From assembly GCF_963678635.1 (NCBI RefSeq), contig NC_087065.1, positions 9,132,267-9,196,266 of the forward strand: a DNA stretch of 64,000 nt. Reading direction: 5' to 3'. Positions 31,336 to 43,560 of this stretch are shown here, in pieces; the stretch's first letter is position 1, and each line of letters starts with the position of its first letter. This DNA comes from Symsagittifera roscoffensis. Lineage: Eukaryota; Xenacoelomorpha; Acoela; Convolutidae. The notes under the pieces were generated by a model, which was not told the DNA's origin, did not search any database, and saw only the letters and a list, made by a program, of their open reading frames with translations. Position numbers and translations under genes: made by a program.

Positions 31336-31829
31336 AACATTCGGGGAACACTAGTTACAAATAAAGCAGCTACATATGCTAATAAATTGCCGATGCACTA
31401 AAAACAAATAGCCACTAAGCCACATTGTAGCTAAATTCTGCATTTCAAAAAATTTCGAGATATATTGACTTAGAAAATTTCTGAAATCGAGTTTTCCTTA
31501 TTGTTATGTTTTTTGAAACAAATTACTTTTTCGTTTCATTTGATGAATAGAAAATGCTTAAACTGTGTTAACTTATAACTATTCGAATGCCAAAACAAAT
31601 ACTATCAAAAAGCCTTAGAGGTACCACTAAAAATGACACCTATATTTACATTTGCGACTTAGGCTTAACTAAAGAATAGTCGTACTATTACACTACGCAC
31701 ACTTAAGTTCGAGGTTTGTTAATAAGAAAATAGTTTCACAGCTATTTCTTCTCAAAAACTTAAAATTTTCAAAGCTTGTTTCTCTAATAGACAGTGTTTT
31801 GGTACGGTTCGGTTTTTGTGAATTTTACA
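31336..31829. other. gene-free stretch
   Basis: AT-rich; no gene or repeat recognised. Confidence 0.4.
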
Positions 31830-32020
31830 ATTTTGCTGTTCGATAGTGAAGTTTGCCTTCCTTTTAACAATAGATATGTACTGAATTTTAAAAAAAAATT
31901 ACAGGTCAAACCGCGAAAAATCGAAATTGAGCGTGAACAAACTTTAAGACTTTTTCCTGAAAAAAAATTAGCAAGACCTATATTAAAGTGCTCACTACGT
32001 TCATTACTCTTAATAAAATT
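31830..32020. repeat. family B, partial copy
   Basis: GTTTGCCTTCCTTTTAACAA, then AAACCGCGAAAAATC and CTATATTAAAGTG-like text match the central part of family B. The overlapping 112-codon frame is a by-product of this repeat. Confidence 0.55.
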
Positions 32021-32084
32021 AGAAAAGCAACGAATAGTAAACCAAAATATACAAGTACATCAAAATCTACTAAGAGCACTTACT

Positions 32085-32450
32085 GGAATAAATTTTACAC
32101 TTCGCATACACAAGCAAAAATATGACTTATAACGCTACTGGGAAAAACTGAATGAATAAAACTTTGAATCGACAAACTTTCTTAAGTGACGGACGCCAAT
32201 TATCAGTCTACATAATTGCTAAGTGACGCAAGCCATTTATGACGCACTAGCAGTACCAGTCAATTTGAAGAAAAAAAGAACTTTACCAACTAACAAGACT
32301 CAATTTATACAGCTGACACATTTTAAATAGTATACGAAAAAGTTCATTAAAAACATCCGACCCTGCCCAGGTTCGAACCCTCTTATTTGGTTGCGGGTCT
32401 CCTTCTCTACCTCTGCGCTACAGATCCATGATACCTTGAAGCTAGCGTTC
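32085..32450 (-). repeat. tRNA-headed SINE-like element S1, copy a
   Basis: On the minus strand A-box TAGCGCAGAGGTAGAG and B-box GGGTTCGAACCTGGG (32366-32380) head a body with GCGTCATAAATGGCTTGCGTCA and TCAGTTTTTCCCAGTAGCGTTAT, ending in a TTGCTTGTGTATGCGAAG tail. Copy b lies head-to-head at 32540 and copy c at 40590-40815. Confidence 0.65.
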
Positions 32451-32560
32451 TATTTGTAATATAAGAGTCTGATCAATAACCAGCTATTAAGTACAGCCAA
32501 TGCTAAGGATATTAACACAGATTCTTATATTACAAATAGCACTCTAGCTTCAAGGTATCA
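32430..32560. repeat. palindrome joining S1 copies a and b
   Basis: GATACCTTGAAGCTAGCGTTCTATTTG... at 32430-32475 pairs with its inverse at 32515-32560. The loop is about 40-50 bases (TCAATAACCAGCTATTAAG...) and recurs elsewhere (33317-33366, 40845-40893). Confidence 0.75.
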
Positions 32561-32873
32561 TGGATCTGTAGCGTAGAGGTAGGGAAGGAGATCCAAAACA
32601 AAATAAGAGGGTTCGAACCTGGGCAGGGTCGGATGTTTTTAATGAACTGGTTCCTGCTAATGCGTCATAATTGGCTTGCGTCATTTAGCAATTATATAGA
32701 CTCATAATTGGCGTATGTCGCTTAAGAAAGTTTGTAGACTCAAAGTTTTACTCATTCAGTTTTTCCCAGCAGCGTTATCGGTCAGATGTTTGCTTGTGTT
32801 TGCGAAAAGCAGCTTCGCCTTGTGTATTATTATTATCATTATTATGATTATTATTATTATTATTATTATTATG

Positions 32874-32914
<41 letters not shown>

Positions 32915-33235
32915 TACAAATTCGATGCAGGCCGCTGGGAGTATGTATGGAATTGAAACTTTTCAGGAAACTTTCGTTGGTACTTCAGGGAACAGAAGGA
33001 CTTTCGTTTGCCTGCTCTTGCTTTGTCTTCTTTGATACCACAAGACAGCTTTTTCTTGATTTGTAAGCAATTATTATAAATGCAATTGCTGTTAGTTTTG
33101 TCCTGAGTTTTATAAATGTTTTTAGCACTGGTGTTGTATTTTTTTGTTTGTTTCTTTATCGCTTAAAAACTTTCGGCAAAAATTGTTTCATCTTATGTTT
33201 AATCGCTTAGTCAGCTAACGTTTTGCGACAAAATT
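32540..33235 (+). repeat. SINE-like element S1, copy b, with (ATT)n and distal module
   Basis: tRNA-like head (A-box TAGCGTAGAGGTAGG, B-box GGGTTCGAACC), body, hairpin tail motif (GCGAAAAGCAGCTTCGCC), then (ATT)n at 32826-32910. A distal module then starts ACAAATTCGATGCAGGCCGC and continues to about 33235. Copy c keeps the same order, so head, ATT run and distal module move as a unit. The 106-codon frame through the ATT run is not a gene. Confidence 0.65.
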
Positions 33236-33445
33236 TGTTCATTTTGATCAAATATTGTTGAGCGACGCAAATATTGTTGCGACAAAATGTGTTCATTTTG
33301 AAAGTGTTCATTTAGATCGATAACCAGCTATTAAGTACATCCAATGCTAAGGATATTAACACAAAATGAACACTTTCAAAATGAACACAGTTTGTCGCAA
33401 CAATATTTGCGTCGCTCATCAATATTTGATCAAAATGAACACTTT
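33236..33445. repeat. palindrome with the shared spacer
   Basis: Arms contain GATCAAATATTGTTGAGCGACGC and AAAATGTGTTCATTTTGAAAG and their inverse (33361-33445). The loop at about 33315-33360 holds the same GATAACCAGCTATTAAGTAC...TAAGGATATTAACAC text as the loop at 32470-32515. Confidence 0.75.
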
Positions 33446-33879
33446 CAAAATGAACACATTTTGTCGCAACAATATTAGGTTAGAAAAAAGATAGTTCATA
33501 CTATAACACAAGCTTTTCTTGTGTAATTACACACTCGGTAGTATTAGATTGCCCTAGATTGCCCTTTGATTCTCAGAAATAGTTTTAAGTTAAAGGTTTT
33601 AAGCCGGCATAAACGCCTTCTTGTGCAACGCTTTAATAGGTTGACGTTCTAACGTGGTGACATATAACGGCTACTGCTCATACAATAATTTCGTTGTTAA
33701 ATCTGCACAAAAATATATTAAGAAAGCTTAAATACGGCGAAACCACCATTATCATACAGTTCAAAATATATAGTAGATTGTGCTTCCGATTCCGAAAATT
33801 AAGTTTAATTAGTTTTTTTGCAAGCAGAAAGTTAGCGAATTTTCAGTAGCAGGCATTATTCTACTTGGATACGTAGGGC
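33446..33879. other. gene-free stretch
   Basis: Begins with a piece (ATAGTTCATACTATAACACAAG) also found at 40950-40975; otherwise featureless. Confidence 0.4.
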
Positions 33880-34445
33880 TGAGAATTTCAAACTTTTTAA
33901 AAGAAAAATCATAAATCGAAAACTTATTCGATGAGCAGTCAAAACTGAAGGCCAAACCAGCAACACCTTTGCAACCTGACGGCTCCCCAGCACAGGATTG
34001 CTTTTTTCAAATTTAGTGAAACTTTTTAACATTCAAGTAATTTTGAGACTTTTTGTAAAAAAAATATAAGACGCGATATATCGAAAGCTGAAAGGATGCG
34101 AGCAGTCATGTTTAAAGGTCAGACCCACAACACCTAGAAAACGCTTAACCCATCCCACAACAGCGATGTTTGCTACGTTTTTTAACATCAAGTAATTTTT
34201 CAAATATTTAAAGACGAAACATATCGGAAACTTAAGGATTTGAATAGCCATATTTGGACTCACATCTGCTATTCCTACAAGTACCCTGAAATCAACCTTC
34301 CATCACCGACTATAGGATTGAGATTTTAAAAAGTTTTAGGTTTATTTTAAAAGGTTTTAAAAATTATCAGATTATCCTAATTTCAAAAATCTCGAGAACT
34401 AAAATAGTTTGAGCTTTTATATTTCAAAGCCAGAATTACAAACTT
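33880..34445. repeat. family E array, diverged copy
   Basis: Units carry GAGAATTTCAAACTTTTT, TCGAAAACTTATTCGATGAGCAGTC, CAACACC and CAGGATTG-like blocks in the same order as 8750-9480, with unit marks roughly 160-175 bases apart. Confidence 0.5.
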
Positions 34446-36289
34446 GGGTTTGGATGACGAATACGAACTTTAGAAAAAACCCAGATCGAAACTTTAACGC
34501 CAAAAAAGTTGCTTATTGTGATTTATATGCGCCATTTCTGCTGCATATTGTAACTTACAGATATGAAAATGGGAGAAGGTAGTAGCAACGTAATATAGCA
34601 CTACGCTTCGCTCGACAAAAAGGTGGAATATGAACCGCCGCAAAAGCATTGTGTATAGATCATGTTTATATTCACTTCGATTCTCAACGATATTGACATT
34701 TTTGGCATTGTTTAGAGCCTTCGGCACATAAAACCGATTTGGCTGTATCGGCGATTCAAGGTGTGTTTGAGATTCTATTAGAAATTAAATGGTTATAAAG
34801 GGGCAATACTTCTGACAACAATAACCCACTTCTAAACTTTTTATTTTCTAGTTGTTTTTCATTTCATCATTTCATTTCATTTCTAGTTCATTTCATTATG
34901 ACAACATTAGAATAGTTTTTCAAAATTGAAATTCAAATATGAGCGAAGTGGGAAAAACCGTTAGCTTTATTTTAGGCAATGAGATCCTTTACGTTATCTT
35001 TGCCCAAATTCCGCCAAAAACAAAGCAAGAAAGTCTCACCTTGATCCACTGTAGATCTATCAACGCACAGCATCCATGTCGTTGAGTTGTTGAATATTGT
35101 TGTAATTAATAGACAGCTTGGCTCCCAAAACTTTGCCAATAAAAACTTGAACAACTTTAATGAGGTAAAATTGTATACTTTGATATTTATATTTATAAAT
35201 CTTTATGCCGTATAAAGATTGAAATTGAGGTCGAACACATTGGTACTCTACTTTCGGAATTTTTAAGCCAGTGAAAAGAGCAACTGAACACAAAAGACTG
35301 ACGACTGTTCAACAGGCTTTTTAGGTAGAAATTAGAAAAGGTGGAAAAATGCGAACAAAGGAATGTTTGGAAAAGACTGGAATTTCGGGATGGAATTTGG
35401 AACGCCGGTGGAGCAATGGTTGTGTGTAAGTGTTGTGCTTCAATGTTTTGCGTGTTACCAGCCTCTGGCTGGCTTTTTCGGATCAGATAAAGCCGGATTG
35501 TTTGTTGGATAGTAGTTATGTAGTATAATTCGCTAATGCAGTTTGACAGACAGGTCACTACTGGCCCTACAGACAAAGAGAAAGGAACCAGAAAAGTAAA
35601 AATGGAATCGGCAACAATGGATTAGGAAAAGCTAAAGGGTATGTAGGAGATCTGAGAATAAAAGCATTGCAGTCATAAGAAGACCAGAAAGCCACTAGCT
35701 GCACAAGTTATAGCTGCATGCTTCGTTAATAGGTAGTGAAATAAAAGTATTACCACATTAAAAATAAGCTGAACATACGGCGGTGCAAACACAGTCAAAA
35801 AACACAGAATTCAGAACTGAAAAGAGAAAAAAAACTGAAGGGATTTTGATTGGCATAAGCAAAGAGAGGGCAAGGGGTAAATTAAGAGAGACAGCTAAGC
35901 AGGAGGCAGCAGGTAGGAGTTGAGACAAAGGACCAGAAAGCCAACATTATTAGGTCTAGTTAGAGAGTCTAGCAGTCTAACAGCCAAACATTCGACACAT
36001 CAATTGAGACTGACCCTGCAGACGAGTAGCATGTTTTAAAGCGAATACTGCAGCGCAACAATCTAAGTTGTTTTTAATGCAGCAGAAAAAAAAGCTCTGA
36101 AACGAACATCAGTAACATCAATACAAAATTGAGCATTTGAAAAGAAATTATTGTCAGCTACACAGAAAAAAAAACCGAATAAACTGAAACGGTTTTAATT
36201 TGACACGATTTTAATTTAACTAGTACTATTTTTTCTGAATGTTATTTGTTGGAAACAAAAACAATTGTTTATCTAACTTATGTGCACTG
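34446..36289. other. gene-free stretch
   Basis: The longest frame (35193-35576, minus, 127 codons) has no motif, no flanking splice pair I trust and Ser/Phe-rich composition. Nothing else is supported. Confidence 0.4.
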
Positions 36290-36510
36290 CTCAGGTAATT
36301 CTGCAGCGCATACGAAGGCACAGAAAGCAGATGTTTTTCTTAAAAAAATCGAAAATTAGATGCAGAGGCGAAGCTGAGCTTCGCATCACTTGCGATACAA
36401 GGCAAGCGTAGCATTGCAAGATAGCGAGCGAATAGAAAATGAGACGGAAATAAAAAAAGTAAAAACACATAGGCGTAGCTGCGCTTCGCACCACTTGCAG
36501 CACAACAAAT
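36290..36510. repeat. tandem SINE-tail motifs
   Basis: GCAGAGGCGAAGCTGAGCTTCG then CATCACTTGCGATACAA at 36360-36400, and CATAGGCGTAGCTGCGCTTCG then CACCACTTGCAGCACAAC at 36468-36508: two copies of the hairpin tail found at SINE ends in this window. Confidence 0.55.
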
Positions 36511-37879
36511 ATAAGATTAACACAGCATGACGCTTAAGAAGTAGCAAACAAGACTTCGCGCGAAGAAAAAATTGAAAAGGAAACTAGAAAAACAAAAATT
36601 TTGCAAAATGAAAAAGAGTTTTTTCATGATTAAATTCCTTTGGGTTTTTATGAGGACCTTGTGAGGCAGATAAAGTGCATTCAAAAAAATGAAGCCAAAG
36701 TCTTATCGATCTTTAAAACAAAACCGGAAACTTGTAGGAAACAAAATATTAGGTAGAAAAGCCAACAAAATTACAACCGACAGCCTATAAGCTGAAAATC
36801 AACCGAAAGTTACTGCTTATATAGTGTCCACGAGTGCTTTATACGCAGTGAATGCAAGACCCAATTCGTGACCTAAACCGACAGAGTTTAAGTTGTCAAC
36901 CATAAAGCAAAGAAGTTGAAATACCACACTAAAATAACACAACAAACTAGCAGACAGGAACTGAAACGAAAGCCGCTAAATTGAAAACAAATCGTAAAAT
37001 TAAAAATGTGATAGTGTCAAAAAAAGCTTAGTGAACCAACATTTTCATTTGTTTGTATCAATTGGTCTGGAACAATTAACTCGAACAAAAATTAACGGAA
37101 CGGTGACGCATCGGAACGGTAAATTCATCAGAACGGTAACAACCCAGAGACTGAGAAACAAACGTTTTTGAAGTTTAAGAAAAAACTTAAATTGTAAAAT
37201 TTCGAACGCCAAAAAATGTTCCTGCAATGCGAACTTGGTCGAAAAAAATGAAGAGAAGATTTTTTTTCAACTATAATTATTCCTATTGTACAACGGAGGG
37301 CGTAAGAATGTGAATTAGATTTTTTGAAAAACTTGTTAAAGTTCAATCGTTATACAACCAGCATAACTTAAGAAATAAACAGATTAGGAAATTAAGCAGA
37401 TAGAATTAAGGCCTAACGACCTGTGCCGAAAATCTACCAAAAAACGAATCTGATAAAGTATTATAAGGCAACTCTTAACGTATACACAAGGATAATACAG
37501 TAACCACGCTATTATATAAGCATGCGTGTAAACCAATGAGTATCAAATATACTGATTACCACTTGACCATTCTGTGATCAAAGTTATTTACGGCAAAAAG
37601 TTTAGAACCCGATTACAATACCCTTGCTTATCGCAGGGGTAAAAACATTTGAAAAACTTCGGGCCAAAAGAAAAATACTTTCCGAAAAATAGTCACAATT
37701 GCCAGCCCTCAATAGGCTTTATGTAAATATCGAGCAATTAATCCCAACAATACGCGAGAAGCTCATTGAAAAAATGCCACACAAAATTATTAATAAATAA
37801 ATAAGTTTTGAGGATCAAATTTTTTAACTTAGCACTTTTACACAAATGACTAGAATTTTTAATCAAAACAATCAATTTT
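36511..37879. other. gene-free stretch
   Basis: Contains AGAACCCGATTACAATACCC with TTGCTTATCGCAGGGGTAAA at about 37604-37645, which recurs diverged at 59855-59900. No gene is supported. Confidence 0.4.
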
Positions 37880-38075
37880 AGTCGTTTAAAAGACAAAACG
37901 TTAGTTGACTAAGCGATGAAACATAAGATGAAACACTTTTTGCCGAAAGTTTTTAAGCGATGAAAAACAAACAAAAAATACAACAACAGGGCTAAAAACA
38001 TTTATAAAATTCAGGACAAAACCAACAACAATTGCTTTATAATAAACATAGGCGCTACGCGCAATACACCGAAGG
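37880..38075 (-). repeat. S1 distal module, separate copy
   Basis: Inverse of about 33060-33230 (CGATGAAACATAAGATGAAAC, TTTTGCCGAAAGTTTTTAAG, TTCAGGACAAAACCAACA). It shows the distal module also occurs without the tRNA head. Confidence 0.6.
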
Positions 38076-38124
38076 CATAGAAACTGAAGCAAAAACCAAA
38101 CAACTTGAACAACTAATAATTGAA

Positions 38125-39010
38125 GAATAACACTTCTAGAACAAAAATCGTACTAATACATGTATACACCAAAATTTTGCTATATCGAGAAAGAGCCTGA
38201 AATAACAGTTCTAGAACTAAAAATCGTACTAACACATGTATAGGTTAAATTTTTGATATATCAACGAAGATCATAAAATAACACTTCTAGAACTAAAAAT
38301 CGTACTAACACATGTATACACCAAAATTTTACTATATTGACAAAGGGCCTGAAATAACAGTTCGTGAGCTAAAAATCGTACGAACACATGTATACACCAA
38401 AATTTTGCTATATTGGCAAAGATCATGAAATAACAGTTCGAGAGCTAAAAATCGTACTAACACATGTATACGTCAAATTTTTGCTATATTGACAAAGATC
38501 ATGGAATAACAGTTCTAGAGCTAAAAATCGTACTAACACATGTATACACCAAAATTTTGCTATATTGACAAAGATCATGGAATAACAGTTCGAGAACTAA
38601 AAATGGTACTAACACATGTATACAATAAAATTTTGATATATTGACAAAGATCATGAAATAACAGTTCGAGAACTAAAAATCGTAATAACACATGTATACA
38701 CTAAAATTTTGATATATTGACATAGATCATAAAATAACAGTTCGAGAACTAAAAATGGTACTAACACATGTATACGCTAAAATATTGCTATATTGACGAA
38801 GAGCCTGAAATAACAATTCTAGAGCTAAAATCGTACTAACACATGTATACACCAATATTTTGCTATATCGACAAAGAGCCTGAATAAACGTTGTAGAACT
38901 AAAAATCTTACAAACACATATATACACCAAAATTTTGCTATATTGACAAAGAGCCTGAAATATTGACAAAGGACTTGAAATAACAATCGTAGAACTAAAT
39001 GTCGTACTTA
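38125..39010. repeat. 76-bp tandem satellite, about 12 units
   Basis: The mark CTAAAAATCGTAC recurs at 38293, 38369, 38445, 38521, 38597, 38673, 38749 and 38825, exactly 76 bases apart, with slightly irregular units at both ends. Each unit carries the near-palindrome ACACATGTATAC and GCTATATTGACAAAGATCATG. The 130-codon minus-strand frame here is a by-product of the period. Confidence 0.9.
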
Positions 39011-39404
39011 CGCATTGTAGATCAATTTCTATAGCTATAATAAAATACAAAAGATTGTGTTTGTATGTGTAGCAAAACGCCTCCTGTCGTTTCAATCGGC
39101 CAATCGTATAAATTGGCATGTAGACTCATATGGGTCTCCGGAATAACTAAAAATCGTACTTACACATATACTTACCAGAAAGAGCTAAAATGAAAAAAAG
39201 CTATTAGTCTTATTATATTGAGAAATTGTGAAGCACAAATTGGACAAATCTCGTTGGCAGCGTTCCCTGTAAATCGTTGTACGCTAATTGGTGATATACA
39301 GATCTTTCTGAAAATATCCTAAACAGAACAATAAATTGAAAATCATTTTTTGCTTTTAACTACATAGCTAAGAAGTAAAACATGAAATTTCACAATCAAA
39401 CAAC
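39011..39404. other. gene-free stretch
   Basis: No gene or named repeat seen. Confidence 0.4.
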
Positions 39405-40255
39405 AAAGACGCTAACTAAATAAATAAATAAATGAACGAACAAACCAACAAATGAACGAACAAACCAAAAATAAATAAACATAAATAAATAAATGAATAA
39501 ATAAATACATACATGAATAATAAATAAAAGCAAAACTAAATGAAAGAAAATAATTAAATAAATATAGCAATAAATATCAACGAATAAACAAAACACACCT
39601 GATAAATAAATAAACAATAAAAAAATAAATCAATACATAAATAAATAAATATATAAATAAATAAAAGCAAAAGTGAAATGTACAAATAATTAAATAGACA
39701 TGAAAAAATATATATGAACAAATAACCAAACAAACAGACCCATAATATGAATAAATGAAAATAAATAAATGAAATAAATACACATACATAAATAATAAAA
39801 GCAAAACTAAATGAAAGAAAGAATAATTAAATAAATATCAACAAATAAACAAAACACACCTGATAAATAAATAAGCAATAAAAAAATAAATCAATACATA
39901 AATAAATAAATAAATACATAAATAAATAAATAAATAAAAGCAAAAGTGAAATGTACAAATAATTAAATAGACATGAAAAAATATATATGAACAAATAACC
40001 AAACAAACAGACCCATAATATAAATAAATGAAAATAAATAAATTAAATAAATACACACGCAGAAATAATAAAAGCAAAACTAAATGAAAGAAAGAATAAT
40101 TAAATAAATAAACAAAACACGTGATAAAAATAAACAAAAATAAATATGTACATACATAAATTATAAATAAATATAAGCAAACTAAACATAATTAAATAAA
40201 TAGAAGAACAGATAATTAAATAAATAAAGATGAACAAATAAAGAAACAAACATAC
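39405..40255. repeat. AAAT/AAAC-rich low-complexity tract with a 261-bp duplication
   Basis: Dominated by AAATAAAT and CAAAC variants. The landmark AAACACACCTGATAAAT occurs at 39591 and 39852, and about 230 bases downstream of each are nearly the same. Minus-strand open frames here are Tyr/Phe/Leu artefacts of the repeat. Confidence 0.85.
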
Positions 40256-40339
40256 GCAATCACGTGACATAGCGCGATGTAGTCCAGCCCACATGATAAT
40301 TGATAACTGTGGACGTTATTTGTCGACACTTGACAACAG

Positions 40340-40830
40340 ACAACATTAAAAAAAAAACCCCGTTACACGATACCATAACACCTTGACTAAAGTCTTCGGT
40401 GTAATTGCTTACGAAACAAGAAAAAGCAGTCTTGTGGTATCTAAGAAGACAAAGAATAAGCAGGCAAACGAAAGTCCTTCTGTTCCCTGAAGTCCCAAGG
40501 AAAGTTTCCTGAAAAATTTCAATTCGATACATACTCCCAGCGGCCTGCATCGAATTTGTAACAATAATAATTATAAAAATAATAATAATACACAGAGGCG
40601 AAGTTGCACTTCGCAAACATGTGACCGATAACGCTGCTGGGGAAAAAATGAATGAGTAAAACTTTGAATCTACAAACTTTCTTCAGTGACGCACGCCCAT
40701 TATGATGCATTAGCAGGAACCAGTTCATTAAAAACATCCGACCCTGCCCAGGTTCGAACCATCTTATTTTGTTGCGGATCTCCTTCGCTACCTCTACGCT
40801 ACAGATCCATGATAACTTGAAGCTAAATTG
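40340..40830 (-). repeat. SINE-like element S1, copy c
   Basis: On the minus strand: head with A-box TAGCGTAGAGGTAGCG and B-box GGTTCGAACC (about 40750-40760), body, AAGTGCAACTTCGCCTCTGTG tail, a short ATT-rich run, then the ACAAATTCGATGCAGGCCGC module down to about 40340. Confidence 0.65.
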
Positions 40831-41000
40831 CTAATAGTCTGTGTTAATATCCTTTGCATTAGCTGTACTTAAAAGCTGGTTATTGATCAAAATTAACGCT
40901 TTCAAAATGAACACATTTTGTCGCAACAATATTTGCGACTTCGAAAAAAAGATAGTTATTACTATAACACAAGCTTTGCTTGTGTAAATAATAATCATAA
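40831..41000. repeat. fragment sharing the palindrome spacer and arm
   Basis: TGTGTTAATATCCTTTGCATTAGC then AGCTGGTTATTGATCAAAAT is the inverse of the shared spacer. It is followed by TCAAAATGAACACATTTTGTCGCAAC, the arm of the 33236-33445 palindrome. Confidence 0.6.
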
Positions 41001-42190
41001 TCACAATAATAATCATTATAATAAAACTGCCAAGAACAAGGTGAAGCCAGGACTCTTCCAAGAAATACGGTCCAAAGGCAATAGCAATTACTGAAAGTTG
41101 TTAAAGCTCGATAAAAAGTTCAATATTCACATTAGTAATATAGATTGTTTACAGGACAAAATCTTGTTCCTGATTACGAGAAACTTACTCTCGCAAGTGA
41201 AACAAACTAGCTATTGCCAGAGTAGCACGGACGCCAAGCTTAGATTTGCACAACTTAGGATATAAAACGTAATGCAGAAACTCAGAAGATAATGTCTAAA
41301 ACAAAAAATAGAAATTAATTCTGTTGAGTAAACCGTACGCTGAAAGATCAAAAAAATCTTATTGCAACTCCAATCGAACTCAATTAACAAAAAGAAAACA
41401 AAATTGGGACAGTACAAACTCCATTAATTTTAATCTCATAACTAATAAAATAGATAGACGATAACAAATTTTCGATAGAAAAATCGAGATCCAAGATCTC
41501 CGAGAAGTACTCAAAAACATTGCTAAAAACCTTAAGCCCAAATAACCTGCATGTCCATGGGAAACACTTCACGCCACGAAAAAGCTCCATCAAGTGCTTG
41601 CTATAAACTTAGATCAAAAGGAAAGAAAGATAATCGAAAAAAAACTTGAATGCGAAAGTTTCAAAATTTCACAAAAAGAATTTGCACAAAATTAAAAAAA
41701 AACTGTGAAAGTCTATATGTAACCAAATATCTGGATCCCCTGGATCACAACAAAAATAGGTTACAAAAAAAAAGACGCACGTTGAGGAAATTAGAAACAT
41801 GAAAAATCATTGTCTGCAAAAGCCTTTAGCCAGGAAGAACCACATTCTTGAATCTCGTGCGAAACTCGCCACATCCATTTGTAGACAAAACAGTCAAAAT
41901 TGCCTAAAAATAATTTTTTATAGTTTTTTCGAAAAACCTTTACATTAAAACAATACGCTCGCCTTGAATAGATCTGAATTAAATCGCTCAAACCTAAGAC
42001 ACCCAAAACTAATTAAAACTACAATTAAATCAACGCACTTTATGAACAAAAAAGAAAATCTGAAACTATGCATGCCAAAAAACTGAAAATTTAAAGCAAA
42101 AAATTTCTGAACTTTTTTTTAAAAAAAATTCCTTAGAACTTCAGTAAAAACTCCGCTAATCAGTTATGTGTTTTCTGACTGAAAATTCAA
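41001..42190. other. gene-free stretch
   Basis: Several short frames, none with motifs or splice context. Confidence 0.4.
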
Positions 42191-42441
42191 GTGCTCAGAA
42201 TAAACAATAAACCCATGAACTTTATTATACTTACCCTCTTAAAAGTGAGGAAAAAAATTTTAAAAAAACTATCAAAAAAGTTACTGAAAAAAAAAAAACA
42301 CCCGGCAAGAAAGCCGATAAAAAATTTGACAAAATTTGCTTTGATATTCTCACTATCCCTCCACATTTTTCTTAATTCGAGGGATATTTCGAACAAACCG
42401 CTTTATAAAGGGTCGATTGAAGCACTGATCGGAACTAATCA

Positions 42442-42850
42442 ATGACAGATTTATTCCAATCTAAAGAGGTTGCAAAGTATGTTAGTAAAATACTTTTGTT
42501 GATGATGATAAAATCTCTCAGTGACGTTCGCAGCTTGCCTACAGGTTTTGCACCTTCACGAGGTGATAAGCAAAAACTCTTCATCTCCGGAAACAAGACA
42601 CAAACCCCAAAAAGGGGGAGCGAAGGTCAAGCGATCCAGATGAGTCCAACGAAGGTAAAGTCGCCGCCTTAACAGAAGACATTCAATTGGTCAGAAGCGA
42701 AAGGCGTTTTAGAGAGCTGTGGTAGAGACACTAGCCTAGCTATCCCCACTGCTGCTGATAATACCAGCAGACATGAAATTGCCGCACCGGCCAATCAGCA
42801 ACCAACTTCGCAATACATCGAAAAAGATGTAAGGAATAGGTTAAAGAATA
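42442..42850 (+). pseudogene. possible decayed coding segment, unknown
   Basis: The frame from the ATG at 42442 has a single TAA at 42670-42672 and then stays open for about 90 more codons. A second frame across 42640-42710 reads DESNEGKVAALTEDIQLVRSER, which looks more protein-like, so a frame change near the AAAAAGGGGG at 42610-42619 is possible. Composition (Lys/Ser/Thr-rich, charged) would fit a gag- or ORF1-like region, but no family motif is visible. Locally richer in GC than its surroundings. Could be chance. Confidence 0.25.
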
Positions 42851-43004
42851 GGCGCAATAGGTTATTTTTTCCGCAAGGTATTTTTAAAAAATTATCCACT
42901 TTCAAAACTAAAAGTCTCTCAATTTTTTTCGTGAATTTGACCTTTTCTGTTCGATACATCTGTTCGCGTTGACCTTCTTTTTAAGAAAGAACATAGCCAA
43001 TAAA

Positions 43005-43560
43005 CAGTTGGAAAAGAGTCAATGAACACAAGTAAACAAAAAAATGAAAAAACTCAACTTTCCAATTTCAAAGAAAAAAATAGCAGCCCATAAAGCTCTT
43101 CGAATTTCTAGAACAATTTATGATTGCCATTTTTTCGATAAAATTGACCCAATTTGAGAAAACTGGATCAAAAGGTATCCCTTTTTCGCTGGGAAATCTG
43201 AAAGTTAAATTCCACTGTCGAAAATAAACGTCGATTACGCTTTTCGTGAACTTTTGCAGTACGACAGTGGAGTTTGCTTTCCTTTCAACAAAGGAATTGA
43301 ACAGAACTTAAGTCAATTCGCGAAAAGGTGAATTTGAGCCTGAATAAATTTTAAGGCTTTCCTGAAAACAAATCATCGCAACCTATATAAGAAAATGAAC
43401 TACGTTCATCGACTCTTAAAAATGAATTGAACTTGAAAAGAAACCAAAACTCAAACCGCGAAAAACCAAAATTTCTGCAAAAAAAAAACGAAATTAAAAA
43501 TAGTAACGACCTATCTAAGAGTCTTCATTCCATTCAATTCGACTAAGGTTGCCGCAAAAT
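43005..43560. repeat. family B, copy 2
   Basis: GGAAAAGAGTCAATGAA, CAATTTATGATT, GTTTGCTTTCCTTTCAACAA, CCTATATAAGAAAATGAACT in the same order as 6690-7190; the last part (43435-43560) is repeated in part. Confidence 0.6.

Noticed and set aside
32370-32450. Good A and B boxes suggesting a functional tRNA gene (also at 29885, 31262 and 55779).
   Set aside because: Acceptor stems do not close and the sequences recur with SINE bodies attached; they are tRNA-derived heads.
32715-33035. 106-codon frame with a poly-isoleucine run.
   Set aside because: It is the (ATT)n run of the S1 repeat.
35193-35576. 127-codon minus-strand frame as a possible gene.
   Set aside because: Ser/Phe-rich, no domain, no trustworthy splice sites; left as unassigned.
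38125-39010. Evenly spaced repeats resembling a CRISPR array.
   Set aside because: Whole 76-bp units repeat with no unique spacers, and the context is eukaryotic; it is a satellite.
38727-39119. 130-codon minus-strand frame with internal repeats.
   Set aside because: It is an artefact of the 76-bp satellite, whose period is not a multiple of three yet stays open by base composition.
39396-40294. Long minus-strand frames rich in Tyr, Phe and Leu that look like membrane proteins.
   Set aside because: They are translations of the AAAT-rich low-complexity tract.
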